Of a stretch of 64,000 bases of DNA, positions 24,090 to 31,792 are shown piece by piece; position 1 is the stretch's first letter, and every line of letters starts with the position of its first letter. A program made the position numbers and the translations under genes. The notes under the pieces were generated by a model. That model had not been told where the DNA came from, made no database searches, and saw only the letters and a list, made by a program, of their open reading frames with translations. Location of the stretch: the NCBI RefSeq assembly GCF_001112925.1, contig NZ_CPYD01000001.1, positions 1 through 64,000 on the forward strand. The letters are read 5' to 3'. The stretch is from Yersinia nurmii. Lineage in GTDB: Bacteria; Pseudomonadota; Gammaproteobacteria; Enterobacterales; Enterobacteriaceae.

Positions 24090-24820
24090 TCACTTTCCGC
24101 CGCTGGACGAATTTCAGTGCGTTTTTTCCGATACAGATACATAGCGATACTGGAAAAAATAAAGAGAATGACCGCGGCAATCATAAACCACAGCGTCCCG
24201 CCTAAACCTTTTTTCACCGTGAAAGGAGCCTGATGTTGCATTTGCGGTATTTTAGAAAGAACCACCGAAATATCGTTATAAGCAACGTCATCAAAGCTAT
24301 TCTTCAGGAAGCGTTTAACATCGCTGATCATCACTGTGGCATCAATATTTTCAGCGTCGTATTTCACCAGCGCCGAAAGGTGAACCGGAATAGTTTTCTT
24401 TTGGCCTTCACTCGAACTTAAATCGTAGCTGACATGAACCCGAGCCGAAACAACCCCCTGCAAGGTTTGTAACGACTGCTCGAGGCGTTGCTCAATTCCC
24501 GAATAAAGTCGTGCCTTTTCCGCTCGTGGAGAAGAAATCAAAGAATCGCTGGGGAACATTTCGGCAATTTCTATTCGAGGTCTGGTTGGTAAATCATAGG
24601 TATTCATCAGATCAACTGCCGCGGCAAAATCGATCTTATTGACCGATACCACATAGCCTTCTTTGGTAATTTCCTTCTTACTGGCATCAATATTATTACG
24701 CAGTAATAACGCAATAATTTCATTGGCCTGCGTTTGGTCGAGCTTCTTAAGCAGTTCCTGTTCTTTACAGCCGACCAATAACAATAATAGCAGAGGAACA
24801 AATATTTTAAATTTAAGCAT
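24086..24820 (-). CDS. sctJ: SctJ inner-membrane ring lipoprotein (PrgK family)
   Basis: A 244-residue YscJ/PrgK protein. It has a signal peptide with lipobox LVGC (Cys18), ring-building domains (ANEIIALLLRNNIDASKKEI, TRPRIEIAEMFPSDSLISSP, ARVHVSYDLSS), and a C-terminal transmembrane helix (LWFMIAAVILFIFSSIAMYL) followed by basic residues. With PrgH-like SctD it forms the inner-membrane double ring of the injectisome. The order prgH-I-J-K is that of SPI-1. Confidence 0.96.
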   Translation of the reverse strand: MLKFKIFVPLLLLLLVGCKEQELLKKLDQTQANEIIALLLRNNIDASKKEITKEGYVVSVNKIDFAAAVDLMNTYDLPTRPRIEIAEMFPSDSLISSPRAEKARLYSGIEQRLEQSLQTLQGVVSARVHVSYDLSSSEGQKKTIPVHLSALVKYDAENIDATVMISDVKRFLKNSFDDVAYNDISVVLSKIPQMQHQAPFTVKKGLGGTLWFMIAAVILFIFSSIAMYLYRKKRTEIRPAAESE

Positions 24821-24822
24821 TG

Positions 24823-25125
24823 TTATGCACGCACAACGGTTTCAACTGCCCCGATAGCTTTTCGGGTTAGTGTGGCGAATAAGGACATTTTCAAATTATA
24901 TTCAGCGGTTCTTTGCTGCAACTCGAATAGCTGTGCCGGATCTGACGTTGTTTGCTGGTCCTGTATTTTATTCAATACATGGTTTTTCTCAGCATCAGAA
25001 GTCACCGCGCCTTTAGCTAGAGCCTGCATAACCAGGCTATCTAGCGACATAACATCATCAGATGCCATCACCGCATCATGAGAAAACGCCGTGACGGACA
25101 TAACTCCAGTAATAGATTCAGACAT
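24823..25125 (-). CDS. sctI: SctI inner rod protein (PrgJ family)
   Basis: A 100-residue protein from MSESITGVMSVTAFSHDAV, ending YNLKMSLFATLTRKAIGAVE then TVVRA. Size and C-terminal pattern match PrgJ, which anchors the needle in the basal body. A longer frame opens at 25188, but the ATG at 25125 has GAG six bases upstream and gives the family length (PrgJ is about 101 residues), so it is preferred. The next gene (sctJ) follows two bases after the stop. Confidence 0.9.
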   Translation of the reverse strand: MSESITGVMSVTAFSHDAVMASDDVMSLDSLVMQALAKGAVTSDAEKNHVLNKIQDQQTTSDPAQLFELQQRTAEYNLKMSLFATLTRKAIGAVETVVRA

Positions 25126-25191
25126 AGTCATCTCAATTAAATAATGACAAAGGGCAGTCATACCCTTTGTGTAATAACTCATACGCAATAA

Positions 25192-25455
25192 CTAGCGGAA
25201 GTTGGTAATAATCGCCGAGCCAACGTCTTTATAGACTTTAACCACGTTGGACTGCGCATTTCGGTACAACGTATATTCGGAAAGTCGTGATTGGTATTGC
25301 GCTAACAGCATCGGGTCAGATGGATTGCCTTTCAACGAGTTCAATGCTTTCTCGAGTTCCTCATTCAAACTGGTTACGCCAGTATCAAAAGAGGCAGATT
25401 TTTGGGAAAGAAAGCCTTCCCACGGAGGCGTCGCATTAATTGTAGAATCAGCCAT
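25192..25455 (-). CDS. sctF: SctF needle subunit (PrgI family)
   Basis: An 87-residue protein with LNSLKGNPSDPMLLAQYQSR and YTLYRNAQSNVVKVYKDVGS. The P-x-D/P turn between two helices and the C-terminal helix are diagnostic of PrgI/MxiH needle proteins. It polymerises into the extracellular needle. It lies two bases after sctD. The seven extra residues relative to PrgI are at the N-terminus. Confidence 0.96.
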   Translation of the reverse strand: MADSTINATPPWEGFLSQKSASFDTGVTSLNEELEKALNSLKGNPSDPMLLAQYQSRLSEYTLYRNAQSNVVKVYKDVGSAIITNFR

Positions 25456-25457
25456 AT

Positions 25458-26666
25458 TTATTTCTCATTTAAAGATAAAGGTTTTGGAAAATACCAGTGA
25501 GAAGGAGAAACCTTTACATACCCCTGATCACCATACTTAAAGGATTTGCCCTTGAGCCAGTCATTATTTAACTCTATGGAAAATTGCACATACTGGCCGC
25601 CCCAAAGCTGATAATAACTTTGGACAAAGGTCTTTATTCTTTGTAATTCGCTGTCATCCATTTCCCCCCGGATAACAAAAGTGACGCTATCGACGTTCTT
25701 ATTCTCACTAAAAACAATCGACATTTTACTCAAACCTTGCTCAGCCTCTTTCGCCACTAACGAATCTTTCATTTGATTAAAAACAATTGAATCAGCATAA
25801 GGTATTTCTTTTTTCAGCAATTCAGACAATCTGTTTTTCTGTGTATTGTCCAGACGCCCTCTTTCATAACTCAACAGCACAACCGGCTCGGTGGGATTGC
25901 TGAGATAAATGCGGTGAAATTTTAACGATGGCCAATGTTCATTCAGCCAAAGGCTAATACGCAACTCCTCTGCCGGAATATTAACCACTTTAACTGAAGA
26001 TGAAGGTAGATTTCTTACCAAAGCTTGTTGTGCCCAATACATGGATTTTTCATCATTGGCCAGAATATAAGTTATCTTGTCTCTTCCCTGAAGATACTGA
26101 TACTGATCTTTTTTATAGCCAAGCAGAGACGAAATTTCTAAAATCTTGCGCTGCTGGCTATTAAAATAGGTATAACCCCAAACCGTTATGCACAGTGTGA
26201 GCAACAGAAGTATCACCCCAATCCAAAACCAACCTTTTTTCTTCTCCATCGGCTTAGGCGTATTTTTGATTCCCGCGACAGAATGGTTAAGGATATCCTG
26301 GCTCCACGTATCATGTTCAAAACGCGCGGCAAGATCTAAAGTACCGATATGAATCACTTCATTAAGATTAACTGTATTCTCGATGTTTCCGTCAGGTTTT
26401 AACTCCCGTAGTGTTAGAGAGGATTTTTCATTTTCATTATTTTTCACCACGGCTTCAAAGCTAACGCCGCCTTGCTCCATTGGAACAAATATCATATTTT
26501 CAGGAAGCACCGTTCCTGAACTTTGAGCGTGAATATTTTCCCGCTCAGACACGATAAATAAAGTTGTACCCGAGTCTAAAACAAACTCGCACCCTCGCAA
26601 GACACTGTTAAGTAGACGCACAACAATGCGTGGTGATGTGCCGCTATGTTCAGTTTCATTAACCAT
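25458..26666 (-). CDS. sctD: SctD outer inner-membrane ring protein (PrgH family)
   Basis: A 402-residue protein with a cytoplasmic FHA-like N-terminal domain (residues about 10-120), one transmembrane helix (FWIGVILLLLTLCITVWGY, about 147-165) and a periplasmic domain that ends near QYVQFSIELNNDWLKGKSF. This is the architecture of PrgH. It is the first gene of the prgHIJK-orgAB-like operon and is preceded by a 267-base gap that should contain its promoter, the usual target of HilA in SPI-1. Confidence 0.92.
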   Translation of the reverse strand: MVNETEHSGTSPRIVVRLLNSVLRGCEFVLDSGTTLFIVSERENIHAQSSGTVLPENMIFVPMEQGGVSFEAVVKNNENEKSSLTLRELKPDGNIENTVNLNEVIHIGTLDLAARFEHDTWSQDILNHSVAGIKNTPKPMEKKKGWFWIGVILLLLTLCITVWGYTYFNSQQRKILEISSLLGYKKDQYQYLQGRDKITYILANDEKSMYWAQQALVRNLPSSSVKVVNIPAEELRISLWLNEHWPSLKFHRIYLSNPTEPVVLLSYERGRLDNTQKNRLSELLKKEIPYADSIVFNQMKDSLVAKEAEQGLSKMSIVFSENKNVDSVTFVIRGEMDDSELQRIKTFVQSYYQLWGGQYVQFSIELNNDWLKGKSFKYGDQGYVKVSPSHWYFPKPLSLNEK

Positions 26667-26933
26667 AATTGAGAGTTCTAGCCCCAGGCGCGCGTTATTA
26701 ATTTATTGAAATATTCAAATTACTGACGCTATTAGAAACATTTTTTTGAAGGAGATCTTGATTAAAAAATGATGAGAGATTGATGCGGATTTATAGTCCT
26801 GATGGAACAGGTTGAGTAGTAGAGGAGTTCAAATGAAAAAGCGAGAGAGCAATATAAATACGCCCTCTCAAAACACGAAGTAAATCTCAATAAAAATCAT
26901 TATAAAACCATATAGTTAACCATTAAGTTAACA
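26667..26933 (-). promoter_or_regulatory. Probable promoter region of the needle-complex operon
   Basis: A 267-base AT-rich gap between the HilA-like gene and sctD, both minus strand. AGTTAAC occurs twice within 15 bases (around 26912-26932) near the end of the HilA-like gene. In SPI-1 the corresponding prgH promoter is activated by HilA, so a site for the short HilA-like protein is likely but could not be defined. Confidence 0.4.
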
Positions 26934-27314
26934 TTAATTTAGTAATGGATAGATAAATCGATCCGGCCGTTGAAAAAAGCTATTACTGCGGGAGAAAAAC
27001 AGCGTTGAAGCTTCTTTTTCCTTAGCAGGAGGAACAAAGCGATAACCTCGCCCATATACGGTAACAATGTAATCTTTATTCCCACCTAACAATCGCCTTA
27101 AACCATAAACGCAGCGGGTTAAAGACTCATCAGAGATCTGCACACCATGCCAGATTTTTTCAATAATCATATCTTTAGAGAGCAGTTGCTCTCGTGAATC
27201 AAGAAACAATCTTAAGAGCGCCAATTCTTTCGGTGGAATAAGAATACGTTCGTTAAGATGCATAAGGTCGCCATCATAGCTTAATGAGTAATTACCAAAT
27301 TCATGCTGAATCAC
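26934..27314 (-). CDS. Short HilA-like winged-helix regulator
   Basis: A 126-residue OmpR/ToxR-type DNA-binding domain. It contains LIPPKELALLRLFLDSREQL, MIIEKIWHG, DESLTRCVYGLRRLL and the wing YIVTVYGRGYRFVPP. These are typical of HilA and its relatives, but HilA itself continues for about 430 more residues (bacterial activation and TPR domains) that are missing here. The 267 bases after the stop contain no continuation. It starts with GTG, preceded by GAGGG at a proper distance. Placed beside the prgH-like operon, it is the likely activator of T3SS genes. Confidence 0.85.
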   Translation of the reverse strand: MIQHEFGNYSLSYDGDLMHLNERILIPPKELALLRLFLDSREQLLSKDMIIEKIWHGVQISDESLTRCVYGLRRLLGGNKDYIVTVYGRGYRFVPPAKEKEASTLFFSRSNSFFQRPDRFIYPLLN

Positions 27315-27768
27315 TTTGCGGCCCTCATAGTTTACTCTTTCCTATGTTCACCCTTTAAAAAATCAAAAGGGAATATTAACTTTCCAAAAGGTAATGTAAA
27401 TCATTCTTATTATGTAAAGTATCTAACGAGTCGTAGCCATGCTGAAAAATAGACTGATCGGCCTGCAAATATAAACTCACAAGATATCTACATGCTTATA
27501 TAATTAACCAGATCACTAAGTGATTACTTTAAAAAAACGATCATTATAATTATTATGATTTAGATTGAATTGATTTTTTTGGGGTCGTAACCTATGGCCT
27601 TTTGATAAAGAAAGATTCTGTGCAATACCTTACTCTTTGCCAGTGATAAATATATACATATATTTACAAAACTATGATGACTAATGCATTAACTCAAAGT
27701 GATTTGTGAGTCATTGTTTTATCCTTATGATAAGAAAATAATGATTTTTATTGAAAATGCCGATACAA
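27315..27768. other. AT-rich gap between iacP and the HilA-like gene
   Basis: 454 bases of very AT-rich sequence without a credible ORF. It separates the sic/sip/iacP operon from the HilA-like regulator gene (both minus strand) and must hold the regulator's promoter. SPI-1 carries sicP-sptP and the iagB-hilA-hilD genes around this point; none of the missing genes is detectable here as a remnant. High AT content makes it a plausible H-NS target. Confidence 0.45.
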
Positions 27769-28002
27769 CTAAAGAATCACCGCATTTCTCATGACAATTT
27801 TGTAAAGGTCGCCAACGGTCTCAAACTGCTCGATATCCTGTTTACTGAAATCAAATCCGAATCGTTCCTCCAGAGCCATCGTAATATCAAGCAAAGCAAC
27901 GGAATCAGCATAAAGATCGTTAACAATGTGCTTCTCTGGTGAAATATCAATCTGCTCACAAAACAGGCAGGATACCAAAACTTCATCGATAATCGCTTTC
28001 AT
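27769..28002 (-). CDS. iacP: IacP-type acyl carrier protein of the T3SS locus
   Basis: A 77-residue ACP-like protein from MKAIIDEVLVSCLF, with DLYADSVALLDITMALEERF as the phosphopantetheine site (Ser of ADS). IacP sits after sipA in SPI-1 and influences translocator and effector secretion in Salmonella. An upstream GTG at 28026 directly abuts an AGGGAGG ribosome site with almost no spacing; ATG 28002 has AAGGAA about ten bases upstream and gives a length close to IacP, so it is chosen. A hairpin overlaps this leader. Confidence 0.88.
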   Translation of the reverse strand: MKAIIDEVLVSCLFCEQIDISPEKHIVNDLYADSVALLDITMALEERFGFDFSKQDIEQFETVGDLYKIVMRNAVIL

Positions 28003-28020
28003 ATCTAATCTGTTCCTTAT

Positions 28021-28057
28021 TTTCACCCTCCCTTATTTATAATAAGGAAAGGTGAAA
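28021..28057 (-). promoter_or_regulatory. Hairpin in the iacP leader
   Basis: TTTCACC (28021-28027) pairs with GGTGAAA (28051-28057), and CCTTAT (28031-28036) pairs with ATAAGG (28042-28047), leaving a symmetric 3x3 internal loop and a five-base loop. On the minus strand the 3' arm covers the AAGGGAGG ribosome-site-like sequence and the GTG at 28026. It could mask translation initiation of iacP. No U-run follows, so it is not a typical terminator. Confidence 0.45.
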
Positions 28058-28072
28058 TTAGCTAAGTTAAAT

Positions 28073-30490
28073 TTATTTGTGTTCGCTGCGAGGAGGCTGA
28101 TATCCAGATAATGCCGAGGAAGAACCGGGGCTCATCACTATGCGTTCAGAATTAGTCGCCGCTGCAGGTGCAGGATTTTTCGGTTTTAATCTTGACGCAT
28201 CACGCCCTTTACTCTCATCTTCAAAACGTTGGCGTTTGGCGATAAATGATTCTGGTTGCTCTTCTGATACTGCATTTAAATTAGTGCGTGCAGTATTTGG
28301 CGTCGAAATAGAATCTGCTTCAGTGATATTTAGCGCTACTTCAACCTGAGTCTGCGCCTTAGGATTATTCAATGGCCGATTTGGAGGCGTTATCACGCGG
28401 GTACGATTGACATTATGGCTCTCTCGTTCTTGTGACGAGGTCTGCTCCGCAGTCACCTTAGGCAAAAACTGGCCGCTATTACGAGCCGATTCGCTACTTC
28501 TCCGGTTTAATTGATCAATTCGGCTTGGCGACTCCATTCCCCCGATAAATGCATCCCCTATCGTGCGCGTGTTAGGAGAATTGACATGATTTTGCTTTGG
28601 CAAATATGGGGTAACTGAATCCCACCGTTTAGTGGAATCATTAACCAGTGGCGGCACTATCCGATTATTTACCTGTGCGTTCGTCTCTGGCACATTAATA
28701 TCAGCCTTAATCGGATTCGCTGTAATGGTTGCGGAACGAGCAGTGATTCCAGTTTCATTATGGGAATTCTTGCTACGCAGCACCACATCTGAATCAAGCT
28801 GTGAAATGCTATCTGTTACTGAACGACTTGTCAGAGATATCGCCGATTGATGAGACGTTTTTTTCTGCGCCACCAATCCGTCGTGGTTATCAGTTTCAGT
28901 CACAGGTATATCATCGTCCAGCGCTGGCGTGTCGCTGGTCAGAATCGATTTATTATTTATCAAAGGTTCAGGGCTAATGGGATTACGAGAATCTGTTGAA
29001 TCCGTTGAATCTGTTGAATCCGTTGAATCTGTTGAATCCGTTGAATCTGTTGAATCCGTTGAATCCGTTGAATCCGTTGAATCTGTTGAATCTGTTGAAT
29101 CTGTTGAATCTGTTGAATCTGTTGAATCCGTTGAATCCGTTGAATTCGTTGAATCCGTTTCTGGTGTATTACCATCGATAAAAGTAGTGAATAGCGGTGG
29201 TTTGCTTTCATTACTTACACCAATTACCGATTTGCCTATTGGCTCTCTTTGCCCAATGTCTCTTTGTCCATCGTTTTCCAGAGTCCTATCCGCAACATTA
29301 ACGCTTTTAGTCTCCGTCGCATGAGCCGATGATGGTCTGTCGCCTGCCGGATGACCATTAATAGATGGGCTAAATACCGGATTAAATACAGGGCTGATAG
29401 TCGGATTTACCGTAATAGTCGCTGGATTGGCCGGTTGAGTTGGCGATGAGGAGCCATCACCATAGTAATAGTTATAGTTATAAGTATTGTAGGTGACTCC
29501 AGGCGTGGTTGCTGTCGGCGTTGGCGTGGCCGGTGCTGCCGGAGCGGCAGGCGTTTCTCTATTAGGTGCCGCGGGTGGATTTGGGCTGTCGAGGGTGTCC
29601 CCCTGCGGCGCGTTAATTCTCGATTGCAGAAGATCTAATACCACAGCGATCAGCTTGAAATCCTGGGTCAGATTCTCAAACCGTGACTTGGCACTGTCCG
29701 CTATATTTTGATCCCTTTGCTTATCGAGCAATGACAGTGATTCACGAAATATCTCCTGAGGATCGGCGTTATCGCTAAAATAAGCAGACACCAGCGGCCA
29801 TACCTGATTAACCAATAATTGTTCACCGAGTTTTTTCGGTTCCGCTGATCCCATACTAATTAGCTGATGCTGCAATTCTGCAAATTTTTTATGATCTTTC
29901 TTTGTACTATTATCGCCTAACGCAGAATTATTGCGCAATTTATCCTGTGTCAGCAATTTGACTAAAGAATTAGCGATAGCAGAAAACGCCTTGTCTTTAT
30001 TTTCCCCTGTAAGCTGGTTTTCGCGGCAATATTTTTTGGTTTCGCTAAATAACTGCATAAATCTCAGGACATTATCTTTCCCCTTTGCATCAACGGCTCT
30101 GTCCAATATTCCTTTGACCTCAGCCATTTTGTCTGCCGGTAGCTCTGAAAGAAAGGCTTCTTTGGCCTGTTCCAAATGCTGAACGTAAAAAATGTCGCCA
30201 TTTGGAATATCAGCGGGAGCATTTAAGGTCGCAGCACGAGGCTGAGGCTCAGGAGAATTTGAACCGGGCAACTGCGACTGTGTTTGGGTATGTATCTGGG
30301 CACAAACACTACGCACATTAGAACACATGCTACTGGGATTATTGCATGCTGATGCTAATGAGGGTTTAACAGGCACATTGTGTATGTGATTAATCTTCGC
30401 AGCCACAGACTGGCTATCTATATTAGCATTGCGCGTGATACGGCTGATATCAATTTGAGGAGTGACAGCCAGTTTTATAGAAGATGGCAT
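28073..30490 (-). CDS. SipA-like effector with low-complexity tail and TDS tandem repeat
   Basis: An 805-residue protein in the position of sipA, between sipD and iacP. Residues about 105-285 are helical and, compared from memory, resemble the N-terminal globular region of SipA (AKGKDNVLRFMQLFSETKKY ... NQVWPLVSAYFSDNADPQEI). After a Pro/Ala/Thr stretch and a Tyr/Asn-rich segment (about 335-345) the rest is low-complexity and probably disordered, including residues about 444-501 made almost only of Thr-Asp-Ser. The C-terminal actin-binding domain of SipA is not recognisable. The probable chaperone is the InvB-like protein at 42112. It ends QPPRSEHK and has no signal peptide, as expected of a type III substrate. 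Confidence 0.72.
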   Translation of the reverse strand: MPSSIKLAVTPQIDISRITRNANIDSQSVAAKINHIHNVPVKPSLASACNNPSSMCSNVRSVCAQIHTQTQSQLPGSNSPEPQPRAATLNAPADIPNGDIFYVQHLEQAKEAFLSELPADKMAEVKGILDRAVDAKGKDNVLRFMQLFSETKKYCRENQLTGENKDKAFSAIANSLVKLLTQDKLRNNSALGDNSTKKDHKKFAELQHQLISMGSAEPKKLGEQLLVNQVWPLVSAYFSDNADPQEIFRESLSLLDKQRDQNIADSAKSRFENLTQDFKLIAVVLDLLQSRINAPQGDTLDSPNPPAAPNRETPAAPAAPATPTPTATTPGVTYNTYNYNYYYGDGSSSPTQPANPATITVNPTISPVFNPVFSPSINGHPAGDRPSSAHATETKSVNVADRTLENDGQRDIGQREPIGKSVIGVSNESKPPLFTTFIDGNTPETDSTNSTDSTDSTDSTDSTDSTDSTDSTDSTDSTDSTDSTDSTDSTDSTDSTDSTDSRNPISPEPLINNKSILTSDTPALDDDIPVTETDNHDGLVAQKKTSHQSAISLTSRSVTDSISQLDSDVVLRSKNSHNETGITARSATITANPIKADINVPETNAQVNNRIVPPLVNDSTKRWDSVTPYLPKQNHVNSPNTRTIGDAFIGGMESPSRIDQLNRRSSESARNSGQFLPKVTAEQTSSQERESHNVNRTRVITPPNRPLNNPKAQTQVEVALNITEADSISTPNTARTNLNAVSEEQPESFIAKRQRFEDESKGRDASRLKPKNPAPAAATNSERIVMSPGSSSALSGYQPPRSEHK
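28989..29159 (-). repeat. 19-copy 9-bp tandem repeat within the SipA-like gene
   Basis: Plus-strand unit gaatcYgtt is repeated 19 times without interruption (one unit reads gaattcgtt). In the coding direction it encodes Thr-Asp-Ser repeats, with one Asn-Ser variant. The third-position C/T alternation shows limited sequence drift. Because the unit is a multiple of three, copy-number change by slippage would lengthen or shorten the tail without breaking the frame. Confidence 0.97.
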
Positions 30491-30505
30491 ACTCTTTCCT
30501 TATCG

Positions 30506-31729
30506 CTAATTACTGAAAAAGCTTTTGTCTGTCTCGAGCAAACTGGAGATAGTGCTACTGAGAACTTTAATTAAATTATCGAACGTTGAGCTGGCGGTAC
30601 TGTACTTCTGTAAGTGGCTTTGCATGGCCGTTTGTAGTTTTTCTGCCTGCGCGTCAAAACCCGCCATCCAAGCTTGGAATTTGGCGGAGTTCATATCTTC
30701 AACAGCGTTATGCGGCAGATCGCTTTTCATTTTTGTTAACGGGCTGGTGTCTATGGTACAAACCCAAGTACCGTCAGGCAGTTGTTTAACGCAGGTATTT
30801 GGATCAATGCCCAATTCGCTGGCCCATGCCTTCGCATCTTCTTGAGATGCCCCTTTAACCCCACCGGTCTCACTTTGTTTAGGAAATAAAACTGCGGCTT
30901 TAGTGACAGGGTTTACAGAATATTTTGCCAGTAATTTATCTAATTCCTTTCTGATCTCACCTGAATTAAGAATGATATTCCCATCTTTTCCAGAGTTAAT
31001 AAATTCCTGTAATTTAGATTTCAGATTGGAGAAATCACTGAAAAAATCAGAATATTGTTTCACTGCGTACTCATGGACGGATAAGTAACTGTCATCCATT
31101 TCGCCAATGGCGTCGGCTAAGTCCTGGTAAATATCCCAACTGGAGATCGGGTCCTTCTTCTCCGTCGGATCTGTCGAACGAGCAGAACGAGCAGAACGAG
31201 GCGCAGCAGCCTGTAATTCAGCCGCGTCGGTTAAGTCATAGTCCTCAGGATTTTCCTGCGCCAATTGTGCAATGGTTTGCAATTGCTTACTGATGCTGTC
31301 AATTAACAACGTGCGGCGAGCAAGGCTGCTTTTATCTGAAGCCGTAGCACGTAATGCATCAAGCTGCGTGCGAGCAAGAGCGTCACTTTTATCGGGTGCC
31401 AGTAATATCTCCAGCTGTTTATCGCAATCCTGCTGACTTTTCCCCTCAGTTGAAAATGCGTTTAATCGCGCAGCTCGCTCAGGCTGACGCTGCTCAATAT
31501 CACGTAATGTTCCTGACAGCGTTTTGGCAGCCTGATGAGTTTTATCTGAATTAAGTAATGCATCTAACTTAGTTTTTGTTTTCGTCAAAACCTGTTGCCG
31601 GGTGGTCATGCGAGCAGATTTTGCCTCTTCATCAACTGCAGCGGCGGGAGCCTGCCTCGTTTCATTAGAATTAACCGTTAAATGCTCGGAAAAACGCACC
31701 GTGTTGTGATTATTAGTAATTCCATCCAT
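30506..31729 (-). CDS. sctA: SctA needle-tip protein (SipD/IpaD family)
   Basis: A 407-residue hydrophilic protein. Its C-terminal half fits SipD/IpaD: SSWDIYQDLADAIGEMDDSY, YAVKQYSDFFSDFSNLKSKL, GSCL-type segment VKQLPDGTWVCTIDTSPL, and a final coiled-coil helix FQAWMAGFDAQAEKLQTAMQ. It caps the needle and controls translocator secretion. The N-terminal 200 residues form the self-chaperoning helices and include a small SARSARS repeat. The gene is separated from sctB by a strong hairpin with a U-run, so its expression may be partly uncoupled from sctE/sctB. Confidence 0.92.
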   Translation of the reverse strand: MDGITNNHNTVRFSEHLTVNSNETRQAPAAAVDEEAKSARMTTRQQVLTKTKTKLDALLNSDKTHQAAKTLSGTLRDIEQRQPERAARLNAFSTEGKSQQDCDKQLEILLAPDKSDALARTQLDALRATASDKSSLARRTLLIDSISKQLQTIAQLAQENPEDYDLTDAAELQAAAPRSARSARSTDPTEKKDPISSWDIYQDLADAIGEMDDSYLSVHEYAVKQYSDFFSDFSNLKSKLQEFINSGKDGNIILNSGEIRKELDKLLAKYSVNPVTKAAVLFPKQSETGGVKGASQEDAKAWASELGIDPNTCVKQLPDGTWVCTIDTSPLTKMKSDLPHNAVEDMNSAKFQAWMAGFDAQAEKLQTAMQSHLQKYSTASSTFDNLIKVLSSTISSLLETDKSFFSN

Positions 31730-31764
31730 AACTGACTCACTTTTCGCTCAGAAATATGAAAAAT

Positions 31765-31786
31765 TGCCCCCAAAACTCTGGGGGCA
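31765..31786 (-). terminator. Strong hairpin plus U-run between sctB and sctA
   Basis: TGCCCCCA (31765-31772) and TGGGGGCA (31779-31786) form a perfect eight-pair GC-rich stem with a six-base loop. In the transcribed (minus) direction it is followed immediately by ATTTTTCAT. This is a good intrinsic terminator by sequence, located within the co-oriented sicA-sipBCDA-iacP gene string, just before the tip-protein gene. It may act as a partial terminator or as a processing or stabilising element. Confidence 0.75.
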
Positions 31787-31792
31787 TAACAA

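Noticed and set aside
26821..26881. 16-codon ORF (MKKRESN...) upstream of sctD
   Set aside because: Too short, no ribosome site and lies in a promoter region.
28989..29159. Tandem repeat as a possible CRISPR array
   Set aside because: Units are 9 bp and contiguous without spacers; it is a coding tandem repeat.
28929..29324. Open frames on both strands through the 9-bp repeat
   Set aside because: A 9-bp repeat without stops keeps all frames open; only the 805-residue frame continues into plausible sequence on both sides.
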